Shown: positions 33,577 to 44,712 of the stretch, in pieces | How the letters are laid out: each line of letters opens with the position of its first letter | Numbering within the stretch: position 1 is the first letter of the stretch | Assembly (NCBI RefSeq): GCF_027744825.2 | Contig: NC_071335.1 | Coordinates: 14,450,501-14,514,500 of the forward strand | DNA length: 64,000 nt | Source: Synchiropus splendidus | Taxonomy: Eukaryota > Chordata > Actinopteri > Syngnathiformes > Callionymidae | Direction: 5' to 3' | The notes under the pieces: model-generated | Told to the model about the DNA's origin: nothing | Database searches by the model: none | Seen by the model: only the letters and a program-made list of their open reading frames with translations | Made by a program: the position numbers and the translations under genes

Positions 33577-34064
33577 CCGTAAAATTCTGGACTATAGACT
33601 ATATCGCTGCACCCACTAAATTTAAGAAGGAAAATAGAGCTATTTCATACATAAGCCGCACCGGTCTATAAGCCGCGGGTGCAGTGGTGCTGTCTACGCC
33701 GTAGAAAGGTCAGCGGTGGACCAGGCTTAAAAATGCATGAGGATCACTTCTAAACCAGTTTGGAAAACGTGGTCCAGCATGGAGACTGACCCATGAAACA
33801 AACTCAGCAATGTTCTGAACTTGAATCATGAACTTCTCACATCTTTTATTCGCATTTAAAAACACCACAGCTGGTCACAACTGCTGCTTCTCATCTTCTA
33901 TCCTCCAGGAGGTCGGCTCTGTTGCTGTGATTCCATTGGTTTGATGGGAAGAAGCTCAATATTTTGGCAGCATAACGCTCTTTAGGCAGTAAAAATCCAT
34001 GTATTAGTCGCGATACAAGCCACAGAATGACATCAGGTAGCGGCTTATAGTCCCGACATTACAA
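33577..34064 (+). mobile_element. TA-type MITE (GGACTATAAGCCGC ends), full copy 1
   Basis: The left end (after TA at 33575) is CCGTAAAATTCTGGACTATA and the right end, before TA at 34065, is GCGGCTTATAGTCCCGACAT then TACAA. The reverse complement of the right end (TTGTAATGTCGGGACTATAA) pairs with the left. TA on both sides suggests the Tc1/mariner superfamily, and the terminal repeat CCGTAATTTCCGGACTATAA is a common fish non-autonomous type. Internal landmarks are ATAAGCCGCACCGGTCTATA, GCGGGTGCAGTGGTGCTGTC, CCACAGCTGGTC, CTCCAGGAGGTCGGCTCTGT and ATTGGTTTGATGGGAAGAAG. The first half corresponds closely to copy 2 at 57069-57597. There is no transposase. Confidence 0.85.
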
Positions 34065-34216
34065 TAATTCTAATCCTAATTCTTCTTCTACTTTCTTTAT
34101 TTCCATTGGACCTTGTTGGAACTGATTAATAGTGAGTCCAGTGGTTCACCTACCTCCCGCTCCAGATGACCCCACCAGGGGAACAAGCAGAAGAAAATGA
34201 ATGGATGAATTCAACA
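34065..34216. mobile_element. possible LINE/SINE 3' tail relic
   Basis: From about 34130 the text runs TAGTGAGTCCAGTGGTTCAC then CTACCTCCCGCTCC..GACC and ends GCAGAAGAAAATGAATGGAT GAATTC. Fish Rex3/RTE-like LINEs and SINEs commonly end 'GACCC...AAGCGGAAGAAAATGGATGGATGG'. The match is short and the rest of the element is absent. Confidence 0.35.
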
Positions 34217-37200
34217 ACAATAAAATATAAGCAAATGTTTTGGGAGGGTGTGGAACCACATACTGCGGCTGAAGGATTCCCATGCTTTTAATACACCCAA
34301 GAATAATGAAAATATATATAAAAATATTACCCTCTGTTAACTTTTAATATTTTATTAATAAATTATAGCACCATTACAGTGACCTGACGACTCGCAACGT
34401 TGCACTAAAGGCCTTATGGTAATTTTTTTTTTTTTTCCCTTCGTGAAATCAATGACATTTAAGATTTGAACCTGCTTGTAGCCGTGGTGATGCTCGCTGT
34501 TGGCTAAAATTATTATTCATTTGGGGCAGTGTTTATAGGTTTCATTTGGCTAAAATGCTGGAGTTTTGGGTTTGATCCAGTTTAATCCACTTTGGTAAAA
34601 CACTTTATGGCAATATTCTCAGCCAGCAGTCTTTAACATAAACAGTCCCAGAGCCTTGCCAGCGACAAACATGTTACCAGGAGTGAAGGTCAAATAAGAT
34701 CAAGGTGTTTGCTCAAGTCAAGTGTCTAATGAATGGAGAGAAAACAAGACACATTTTTCTCCTCTCGAACTGGTATTTCCGAGTGATGCGAATCAGCATG
34801 GAAGGATGAGTTTGCGTTGAAAACGGACGGCTTTAATTGATTCGGTGAGCGCTGTACATGATGAACATGTCTCCAGTGTAGCCTTCTCTCGATGGCTCCC
34901 TGGAGACCGCGACACATGCATCCAAATGCGTTTGCAAAAACCTGCAGCTCAGTCCTGCAGGGGTGTGAAGTAATGACAGTCAAAGGATGAGTGACCCGCA
35001 TGAGTAGCGGCGAGCTGACACTCTGATAATTACATGCCAATCTCACACACTCTCATTTCCGCCATTGACACACAGCGAGGCACAAAGATGTAATGTCAAA
35101 CGGTGTGTAAATAAAGAGCAACCCCAAGCACACATGCGCATGCGCGCACGACAAAAAAGCAAGAGTGATCTGCAGTGCGAGTCACTTGTAAACGGTGCTT
35201 ATTTATTCATGGTACTATAACCACACTGTGTAAACATCTTCAAACTGAGAGTGCTGCACGACAGTTGCCTGCACACCTTTTTTCAGGGATGCTCCTCAAA
35301 CTGTGAGCACTTAAATGATTTGGAGCTATGCTGTGTCATGTTCAGTTACGGACTGATCATTTGCAACCACTTCCTGAAAACCTCTTCTGCTTTCAGTTTA
35401 TTTCACTTAAAACCTAAAAGCGTTCTCTTGTCTCAGTTTCCCGCCGCAATCCGTCTTTCTGGCTCGCAACCCCTTTTGTCACAGGGAAAGATGCTGCTGA
35501 GCATCTACAATTCTGCATTGTGACTGGTGACTTCTTGGCTCAAACTCAGCAAATAGTGTCCCATTAAGAAGCCCGGCTCATGAATCACTCCTTAACTCCT
35601 TCACCTCGAGGCCCCTCCATGACTTTATTTATACGTGGTGCTTGAGATTCCCCGCTCCACCTTTGAGACTCAGGTTGGACGTATGATTGGTTAGCCCATA
35701 GGTGAAGGGGAACATCCATCCGCTGTCATGATCAATGCAGCGTGCCTCTCAGAAAGAATGAGGATCCTCACATATCAAGTCGGTCTTCGATGCTGTGCTT
35801 CAGGGTGCCAGCTGAAGCATGACTTCCTCAGCGGTTGCTGAGGGCAGTGACTTTGAAAGTGCTGTACAGAGAGACACCTACTTAAATGTTTTGTGCTTTT
35901 AGTTCCATGAGATTTCACTTGAAGACTAGGGAAGTTCTTTATCACAAGTTTCGGGTGGCGGAACGTGTTTTTTGGACATGAGTCCGTGTGAGTGTGTGTG
36001 TGTAAAAAATTTAAAAAAGAAAGGAACGGAACGGAACGTGGGCAAACAAGAAGAACGTTTTGACATTTACTGAGTTGGTGACAGTCAAGTTTTTAATCGG
36101 GAAAAGTCAATCGCTCCAATCCAAGCCGTCCTCATGCAGTCCATCTCTTCGTATTTCCGGCCGGAATGCGCGACTTGAGGTTTGTGAGCAACAGGCTTCG
36201 GTCATCGTTACATTTCTTTCAGGATTTCTCTGTGAAAAACCAAGTCTACCTCCATGATGTGTTCTGAGTTATCCATGTTAAACAATGTTTCCACATTATT
36301 TGCTCACGTGAGAGTTCATCTTCAAGAAGAGATCACCCTCATGGATGCCGTGGTGGTTTCCATGTAGCGGATATCTTGTATGTGCATGCAATATGTTCTT
36401 AATTTGTGGATGCTGAGTGCTGACAGTTTGTAAAAAAAAATAAAAATAAAAGCTCTGTATCACGTCTGTTGTTGTTAATCGGGTCGCTAGAAAGCACTTG
36501 TACAGGCTTGTCTGCTAAATGTAGCAAAGTATACCATGTTTATGTGGCACCTTTGAGATCACTGTACCATAAGTGCTTCACAGTACAGGCATATTAACTT
36601 TCACTGCACCAATTCCAGGTGCACCACATAACTGTGTGACGTTACAACCGATACCTCTCATGAAATAGTGATTTTTTTTTGTCATATGTCACATTTGTTT
36701 TGAATATATTGGTATGTTAAGAAAGGGGAATAAGGAAGTAGGTCTGGTGTGTTTTTCTAATGTGAGTGTCAAATGACACAGATAAAAGGATTCAAATACA
36801 ATGCAGCGGTTTTACCTTCTGTTTTGTAGATAAGGGAAGCAAAGTTTCTATCAGGCAAAGTAGGCGACTACTTCTGTTTATGCTGGTGAAGCTGAAGCAA
36901 ATTCTGCCAACCTCCTGGTGACATCATTTCTACTAAGACGGGATTGATGCCTTGAGAATCTTAAATGACTTGGCATGTCGTCCGCATAGCAGAGGAGTCT
37001 GGGTGATGTGACCAAGAGGAGGGATGTTGCAGGAAAACAAGATGGGACTTCAAACAGTGGAGTGAAAGGGTAAATTCAACAGAGGATGAGGTAAAGTGGT
37101 CATGTCATTTCTCTGTCTGACTGCTGACTTTGCTCTTGACTTGACTCCTTCTTCGTTAATGGGCTATAGAGGTTGTGATGTCCATGCAGGAATGTTGATC

Positions 37201-37684
37201 TGGACTATTAAACTGTGATCAGGGCGTCTCCATGCGCTGCAGACTGGGCACAAGTGGTGACGTGGCCTGTCAAAGTGTGATTTATCCTCACAAATGTGGG
37301 CATTGTTGACTTCAGAGGATTAGTTTGAACGTGATCATGACTTCTGAGGGAGTGGTAAGGTAGGAGGACATTTTCATTGTTTGGTTTTATCGGTGAGGTA
37401 CACAACATATACAGCCACTATTTTATTGTTATTACTTTCCTTTTCCTTTGGATGGCATTGTGAACACCTCTTCATGCCATCCAGTTTCCCTATGCAGTTT
37501 GAGAACTCAATCTAAATCTTTCCAGAAGTTTATTTTAAATAAATGGGTTGACTATGTTTTACATTTCCAGAATTGCTTGGCTCTATCTCACAGTCTGCCT
37601 TTATTTTCAGTCCAGCTGGCGTCATCTATTGGCCGCCGCGTCTGATGTAAGTTGTTGTAAAATGTGACTCACCATATGGCACAC

Positions 37685-37685
<1 letters not shown>
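34217..37685. other. unique non-coding sequence, no gene seen
   Basis: About 3.5 kb. A T run is at about 34423-34437, a short (GT)n at about 35990-36002, and a (GGAAC)n trace at 36023-36040. The tract 34760-34990 is repeat-free and compositionally mixed. Frames at 34726-35046 (minus) and 35251-35523 (plus) have no recognised domain. Confidence 0.5.

Positions 37686-37721
<36 letters not shown>
37686..37721. repeat. (GT)18 microsatellite
   Basis: Thirty-six bases of uninterrupted GT. The minus-strand Thr-His repeats in open frames across it are artefacts of this tract. Confidence 0.95.
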
Positions 37722-37722
<1 letters not shown>

Positions 37723-38865
37723 AGTGAGATGGTGTGATGAGAAATGCAAAACTGACTGCCGAAATCTGAAAATGTTTCATGAAGGGCGCCAGTTGTTGTG
37801 CTAAATGACACTTGAAAAGAAAAGAACATCTTGCTTTAGAGCAATTAATGTGCCTTTTCTTTTCCTCCAATGTCTGTCAAGTTGAGTGCAGTTGATCAAA
37901 AACTTTTTAAGGCGGAATATTGTGCTGTTCTGAGAGACAAAATTTGTGCCATAGTCTTGGTTACACAGATGGCACCGTTGTATGGTGTAGCAAATAGAAC
38001 GTTTTGACAGTCACACAAATAAACCTCCACGTCATGCTCAGCGTTGAACTATGAACATTGCAGTAGTTGCTGTCTGTGTTGTTACGAAGAGGTGACAGCA
38101 GAATTCCTTTCTGATCCTCGGGCTGATGAGTCTCTGACTGAAGGTCTTTCAGCCACAGTTCATCACAAAGTGGGTTGAAGGTGGTCTCGGATGGTTTCAG
38201 TTTTATCCCTGTCCTTCACTCGTCTTCCACTCAGTCCTTTTAGAGAGGAAAAAAAAGCTTCATGATGGAATCTCTTGATATATGTATATATTTTATACCT
38301 TTGAAAGTTATCCCAGATTATCGTATGGGTTATGTTGTAGGGGTCTCAATTTAAACAACTTTAAATATAATCCTGCTGCATAGTTACAGGTTGGATGATG
38401 ATCAATTTTTGCTCCATGTTCTCACACGTTCTTGTCACACATCAACAATTTTCAAGTGGACTTGGGTGTTGAAGAGAGAGACTGAAGTCAGTCAGTCGTG
38501 TGTGTTACATGTTGGCATTGGCATTCAGTTAAAGCAGGTCAGCCTTCTGCTGTATTTTCAAATTCCCTTCGTTACAACTGACCATGTCGGAATGTTTCTG
38601 ACACTTTTATTCAGTCCATTTTGATCGCAGTTTAAATATAACTGCCTTGTATTATTTTGTCTTTTCACTTGACTATATTTGCAGCATTTCTAGTCCTTTA
38701 AAATACACCAGAATTGAAAATAGGTTTTGAGGTGCTCAGAACTGCCAGTGTGATTGATTTATTTTTTTTTTACTAGAATTCTCTGGAATTCTCTCCAGCT
38801 GTACAGCACCTCATATGATCATGAGCTTCACTCATGGTGCGCACTTGTTGCCAATGTGAGTGAAG
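37722..38865. other. unique non-coding sequence
   Basis: About 1.1 kb. No gene or repeat family was recognised. Confidence 0.5.
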
Positions 38866-38937
38866 CGTGTCAAAATGCTACATGGAAGGCTTACGTCTGA
38901 CTCAATATGTGATGCCTTTGGGAGTGAGAATGTGCTG
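38866..38937 (+). repeat. dispersed core repeat, degraded copy I
   Basis: GCGTGTCAAAATGCTACATG GAAGGCT, a shortened middle, then CAATATGTGATGCCTTTGGG and AGTGAGAATGTGCTG. The outer blocks of the unit are kept and the central AAAAGTCAACTTTCC block is lost. It resembles copy H (47310-47357) in having GATGCCTTTGG instead of GATGCCATGGG. Confidence 0.6.
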
Positions 38938-40034
38938 TTTTTCAAGCTCTCTCCCCCTTCTTTTAAACCAAAACAACGCAAAGATGATCCATGATCTGAT
39001 CTTGTGCTTGAATTGGATCACTGTGCCCCTTTTCTCTGTGAAATGGCTTGTCTCACCCTGCCCTCTGACAGAGTGCAGCTCATTTAAGCTAGTTAAAAAT
39101 TCCCCTTCACTTCCTTGTCCTGAAACTGGAAACAAATGAATCTGGAGTGCTACGAACCAAATTTACCAGTCTAGTAGTTTGCACTTATCTTGGGTCATTT
39201 ACAGACCTTGTGACAGAGTGTGCTATCTCAAGTAGATTGCAAAGTTTGGGTGAGGGGCCAGGGGATTGTGTTTGCAAAGGAGGAGCACCAAGTATGAGGG
39301 TTATGAAGCAGACAGGCCCTCGGAGGGAAAAGAAAACATGCTGTTTTGTCAAGCAGTAAATTTGTTGAGATCTCGGGGTTAATGCAGTGACTCAGTGGCT
39401 CTAGCAGCAGTTCTGACAACAGAGCAGAAACAAACATATCTATGCATTCAATGATGTGTTTGTCAAACAGAAAACATTTCGTTTTACTCTTATTATTATT
39501 TCAGCTGCCAGGGAGGTTTGGTGGTCATCCTACTTTCTGTCAGCAAAAGAAATCAGAAACACATGAGCAGGTTTCAATGCATTTGCACAGACGTGTTGAT
39601 AATGGGACCTGGACCACATTTCGATTGGGATCGGCATTATAGGCAAAATAAATAAATAAATAAAATAAAAACATCACCGTAATATGGTGATAACAATAAC
39701 ATTTTAAAAAATGTTTAAAAAATCACAATAGATACATAAGTCCATTACATGAGTTTGTCTCACATTCTGTGTCGAGATGCGCAAATTGTAGAACGTTGTT
39801 GTGTTTGTAACCTCACAGTCTGTGTTCTGCCAGTTTTATTTTGGAGTTAAATTGTGGCTGTGCGAGATGTGAGCGCTGGAGATGTGTTTATATATCCAGT
39901 AAGATCAACATCTGTTGCTTTCTCAGTCGAATTGGGGAGCAGTTTTTGATCATGAACACCAGTCCACCAGACTATTACGTTGTCAGCTGTCACATTCAGT
40001 AGAGAACGTGCCACAAGGTCATGGGCTCATCATA
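38938..40034. other. unique non-coding sequence
   Basis: About 1.1 kb, with an (AAAT)n tract at about 39646-39668. No gene recognised. Confidence 0.5.
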
Positions 40035-40042
40035 GTCATCAG

Positions 40043-40961
40043 CAATGTTCCCTATAATTTTTCATGTCTGAGCAAACACAGAAAGACTCGGAGCAGTCTC
40101 TTGGACCACTGTGAGCGATCGGTCGATGTCGGCTGTGCTGTCTGCTGTAATAGTATATGGTGCAACAGTAATAGTATCATTGTGATGGGAATTTAACAAG
40201 TTGCCCAATTCACATTGAGGAACAGAACAAAATAGTTACAAACAAAAACCTTTCAATTGTCTTTGAATTTTATATTGCACAGCATTACATATTTGAACAT
40301 TAATAAAGTGAATTACATATAACATATTTGTTCTCAAACTGATAAGGCTCATGAATCCGTCTATTGTGAGACTTTATTTTGTCCACTTGAGGCTACTGTA
40401 TTCTGGGAAAGCTGCTCATGGAACGATGAGCCTGTGTGGATCAGGCTACAATGAACGAGGCATAGGCTTCATTCACATACTACACTGTTACTTAAGTTCT
40501 TTACCTGACTAGTGTGTAGTCTCTCAAACCTGCGCTACAACAATCTTCTCTCTCTTTCGTTTCTCCCTCTCCTGAGCGGCGCTCCTCTGCATGTATCATC
40601 CCTCTCTCCCAAATGGCTAAGCGCATACTCACCACAAGCGACTTTAAGAAAAAAAAAATCAGCTCATAAAAGTCAGCCAGGATATCAAAATGCCTGGTAT
40701 TCTACTTGCTGTTCATTCCATTGTGTATGTAGCGGAGTCACTCAGCAGATGTTGCATGGATGTATTGGATGTGTGCAACCTGTGCGTCACCTCTGCACCG
40801 GAAGAGTGGTGGAAAATGCCGGCCGGTAATACACACATCCGAGCACTGCAGCGTGCGCTTATCTTTATTGGTCTGATGTGACAAAGCAGGATGGATTTTT
40901 GGTGCGCGTGCACCAAGACCGTATCAGCAGTGCGCACATGCGCAGCTTAGAGGGAACATTG
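40043..40961 (+). mobile_element. 919-bp hAT-like element with CAATGTTCCCTCTAA ends
   Basis: The left end CAATGTTCCCTATAATTTTT and the right end, read in reverse complement, CAATGTTCCCTCTAAGCTGC, share the first 15-16 bases with one mismatch. The flanks GTCATCAG (40035-40042) and GTTATCAC (40962-40969) agree at 6 of 8 positions and have the 8-bp length of hAT duplications. There is no transposase frame, so it is non-autonomous. The left subterminal region holds TCTTGGACCACTGTGAGCGA and the right holds GCACCGGAAGAGTGGTGG, CGTGCACCAAGACCG and GCGCACATGCGCAGC. Its right third is repeated in inverted orientation at about 43995-44226. Confidence 0.75.
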
Positions 40962-40969
40962 GTTATCAC

Positions 40970-43900
40970 TCTCAGGGAAATGCAGTTTATTGCATTTGCG
41001 TTTAAAGATCTTTCGTTTTCAAATTCCTGAGTTGACCATTGATGTTAAAGTGCGGACAGTGAGCATCTTACTGTGTAGATAAAGGGCGACACAATTAGGC
41101 GAGTGAGTGAACATGAGTAGCTTGACGGCGGCCTGTGCTCTCTGAGTACTTTTATGGTTATTTATTGCATTGCTTTGAGCGACTTCGCTCACCAGGTCTC
41201 CTCTAGTCTCTATTCCGTATCAAATGTCACGCCTGTCTGTTGCCTTGACTTCGGTTATCACGACGGTCGGGTCCCCTGTCTAGTCTTACACAATTGTTCC
41301 CGTGTTTTAGAAGCAACAGCAGTCAAACATGACACCCTGACATATGACAGAAGACAGAGAGTGTTGGTTTTTCTCTCTCTTGACATGCACTCACAAAAAC
41401 AGCAATACGTGCCTGTCTCTTTGTGTTAAAGCCCACACGACTGAACCGGAGTCAGTCTTTCTGAGCAACAGCTCCAGTCTCATTCAGAATCAATACAGGG
41501 AATTGGTCAGCCTGATCTCCGGGGATTGTTGAAATATGGGAGCGTATATGTGCATCATGGGACGAGGTATTGAGTCCAGGAGTGGAAAGAGTGAGCTTAG
41601 ACTATAGTATAATGCCTTCCTGTTCACACTCCCTCTGTTGCCTCTCTTTCTTTCTGTCCCTCCCAATTCTGGAGATGACCTCACTGCTTCAGTTTCCAGT
41701 CTTAAGACCTTAAGCCTCCTCATCTCTTTCCTTCACGTGTCCTTCTTGTCATTATTTCCCTCCTTTTCTCCCTCAGTTGGCGACGCCACACTTGCCTTAC
41801 TTACCTTTGCTATTCTCTTTTCTCAAGCAGTGTTTGTGCCTTAATACCCACTTCAGCACCGTCAAGACCTTTTTTAGTTTCCAGAGCAAAAATGATATAA
41901 ACCACCTCCACGTGTCAGGAAATGTCATGGGCTTCTTTATTTCAGCCCTCCTCATAATTGTGCTCCCCTGTACAACGTGTATCTAGGTCATTCCCATGCT
42001 TAATGGCTGAACCCGGATCAGCCACAAAAAAACACACTAAAATGTTTCTCCGCACCACAAGTGGAGAGCCAAAAGTGGACTTAAATAAATGGAATGAAAG
42101 CTCTGATGGCAGTTTATTTTGGAGCCGTGGGGAAACAAGAAAACTAATAAGATACAGGACACCTTTACAGGAAGAATTACACAACATAAAAAGAGAAAAA
42201 TTCAATTGAATCCTCATTTGCTAGTGCACTGCACGACTCATGGCATGCAGTCAAGTCAATTGTCATTCAAGTCGTGTAACCTCTAATAACAGCAGCGTGG
42301 GAGCAGGGAATACCATCGTTCTATATGCTCACAGGTTTATTAACTCGCATAATCATTTTCAAACAAGTATTAACTTAGGTTTGCACACAGTCTTGAAGAG
42401 AGAACTTCTGTGTCGACTGTCAGCAGCCTTTAATGGAGCTCTCAGTTGGAGCGTTCTCTGTGGTTGGAGCAAGTGTTTCTCTTGGTTTCTTCACATGAAA
42501 ATACAAATCAATAAGTGCAGACTTCCAGGAAGATGTTTGAGGATGTTGCTTCCAAGAAGAAACCCAAGACGCAGTGTCAAATTTAAGGCTAAATTGGGCC
42601 TTGACATCTTCACGATGCAGATGTTCATGTCTAGAGTGTGTTCATCGGTTCGTCGCTAACACACTTTTCCTCCCAGTAATTGGCTGAGCACCAATTAACC
42701 TAAATCAACTGCAGAGATATTTTGTTCTACACTAATGAGCATTCTCGATGTGCACAGCTTGACCTTTGGCCTTCACCTCAGACAGCAGCAGTCGGTCCAC
42801 GGGTGGCAGTCATCTTCGCTCACATCATCGGCCTCAGCACTGGTGTTCACCTTCAGGCTTTGGGCTGCAGTCTTGACTCGAGTCATCACTCTGACTCCAG
42901 GACCCCATGCAGCCATGTTGCCCCTTTGACCCTCTTCCAGATGTCCCTCTCTGTGGGGCTCCACAGTAACCAGGCGTCATGGTTGGCAACAACAATGGCC
43001 GAGACACAGGTGAAACCCATTAGGCTGGGAAACACCAACACCTGCTGCGAAACTGTATTTCACCTGTTTGGGCAACTACATTTACTCATGACAGCAGTTT
43101 AGTCAAACTCTGTCGCCGCCTATTTGTTTCATAACCTCCTCAATCTCTGACCACTTCAATCTGCTCCACAGCGTCATCTGTTTAAATGACACAAAACATA
43201 TTTTGGCCCGAATCGTGCAACGCTTTGAAGTAAACAGCGAAACATAATCTCGCACTAAAAGTCAGAGCACCAACTTTGATCTTCTCATCCAATAGTTGCA
43301 GCAACTTGCAGCTCATTAAAATCCAATTCATTTGAAGTCCACTGCAACTGTGGTTGAGCCTTTGACATATTTGAAAGTATTTGGGCTTTTTTTTTTTGCA
43401 AAAATGTGTCCCATGACAGGAAATCGGCTTTTAGTTTGGATTACATGCAAACAATAATAGGGCAACATAAGCAGGTGTTTCGCAGATAAAAAGCAGAGCC
43501 AGTCATTACCAATAGTCTTGTTTAATGGGTGAAAGTACAGCGTGACAGTGTATGTCATGTGATGACGGCACTCCTGACATGAGAGGTGTTCCATCATCTG
43601 ACGGATGGTCCTGTTGAAGCAGGGCCCATGACTGGGCACATTCCTTTAACACCTGATTCTAGAAAGTGAACAACGTGGTCTGGAATCAAAAAGATACAGA
43701 CACATCAATGTTTGTGTACCGCCCAGAAACAATATATCTTATTGTTTCTGGGGATCACAGTATTTTGGGATTTGCACCCTTAAACCCTGTTTCACCCATG
43801 TGTATCCTCGGCCACCTCTCTGGAGTTCTTGCAGCTCCGCCTCCACAGCCTTTCTCAGAATCCATTCAGACCCCTAGGAGTGACAAAGTAAATGCTGATC

Positions 43901-43970
43901 ACGTTCAGTAAATATACCATGGAAAATAAAAGGGAAAAATAGAGAATCTTTTCGCCTTTTGCCTGAAGGT
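40970..43970. other. unique non-coding sequence, no gene confirmed
   Basis: About 3 kb. A minus-strand frame at 42773-42964 (63 codons) has an acidic stretch (EADDVSEDDCHPWTD) and is followed by a GAGGTGAAG that could be a splice donor, but I recognise no family and one of the other frames is equally open. A T run is at about 43388-43399. Nothing else was recognised. Confidence 0.4.
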
Positions 43971-43994
43971 TTTGAGGCTGAAACGGTCTTGGTG

Positions 43995-44230
43995 CCCAAA
44001 AAGTCTATGCCGCGCACCAAAAATCCATCCTGCTTTGTCACATCAGACCAATAAAGATAAGCGCACGCTGCAGTGCTCGGCTGTGTGTATTACCGGCCGG
44101 CATTTTCCACCACTCTTCCGGTGCAGAGGTGACGCACGGGTTGCACACATCCAATACATGCAAACGTCCGCTGAGTGACTCCGCTACATACACAATGGAA
44201 TGAACAGCAAGTAGAATACCAGGCGTTTTG
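43995..44230 (-). mobile_element. partial inverted copy of the 40043 hAT-like element
   Basis: Read on the minus strand, this is nearly identical to about 40690-40920 of the complete element: GCCTGGTATTCTACTTGCTG, ATTCCATTGTGTATGTAGCG, GCACCGGAAGAGTGGTGGAA, ATGCCGGCCGGTAATACACA and GGATGGATTTTTGGTGCGCG. Differences are a few substitutions, a small deletion around the GCAGATGTTGCATGGATG site, and a short insertion (GCATAGACTTTTTGGG) before GCACCAAGACCG. Neither terminal inverted repeat is present. By eye identity is well above 90% over about 220 bp, unusually high for fossils in this window. Confidence 0.9.
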
Positions 44231-44499
44231 AGAAATTGTGCTTTGACACTTTTTGAGTCAATAATATCACCAGTATACTAGCAGCAAGAAGATACTGCCT
44301 GTAAGAACACTGCCTAAAGAGAACACTTGGATGTAAACAGTAGTTTCGACTGAAACATACAGCAGTTCAAGGGGCTTCACTCTAAATAGCAACTGGCAAG
44401 TTGTCATGATTAGCGTTTACCTCACCCCTTCCTTTGTCTTTCTTTTATGCAAACGCTGCCCACCATGTCAGGATATGCCATAGAACATGTTAACATGCT
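44231..44499. other. unique non-coding sequence
   Basis: About 270 bp between two repeats. Nothing recognised. Confidence 0.5.
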
Positions 44500-44582
44500 A
44501 AAGGTGGACTTTGGCATCAGCATATGACAGCTCCACTATTCCCACATCAGCATATGATGCCAGGGGAGTGTGGATGTCTGGG
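44500..44582 (+). repeat. dispersed core repeat, copy E
   Basis: AAGGTGGACTTTGGCATCAG, CATATGACAG, then ATTCCCACATCAGCATATGA TGCC, AGGGGAGTGTGGATGTCTGG. The GCATCAGCATATGA word occurs twice, so part of the unit is duplicated. It faces copy F across 39 bp in convergent orientation. Confidence 0.7.
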
Positions 44583-44621
44583 GAAAAAAAGGTCTACAAA
44601 AGCTTGTTGCTAGTTACCTCG

Positions 44622-44712
44622 TGGCAACCCATCCTCACCCCCGTGGCATGATTTATTGACATTTGACTTTTGCGTCCTATACTGATGCCAGAGGCCTCCC
44701 TCTCTGTTGCGT
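44622..44712 (-). repeat. dispersed core repeat, copy F
   Basis: Read on the minus strand: ACGCAACAGAGAGGGAGGCC, TGGCATCAGTATAGGACGCA AAAGTCAAATGTCAATAAAT and CATGCCACGGGGGTGAGGAT GGGTTGCC. The block order equals that of copies A and B. Confidence 0.85.

Noticed and set aside
37622..37870. Minus-strand frames with Thr-His runs
   Set aside because: The runs are translations of the (GT)18 microsatellite.
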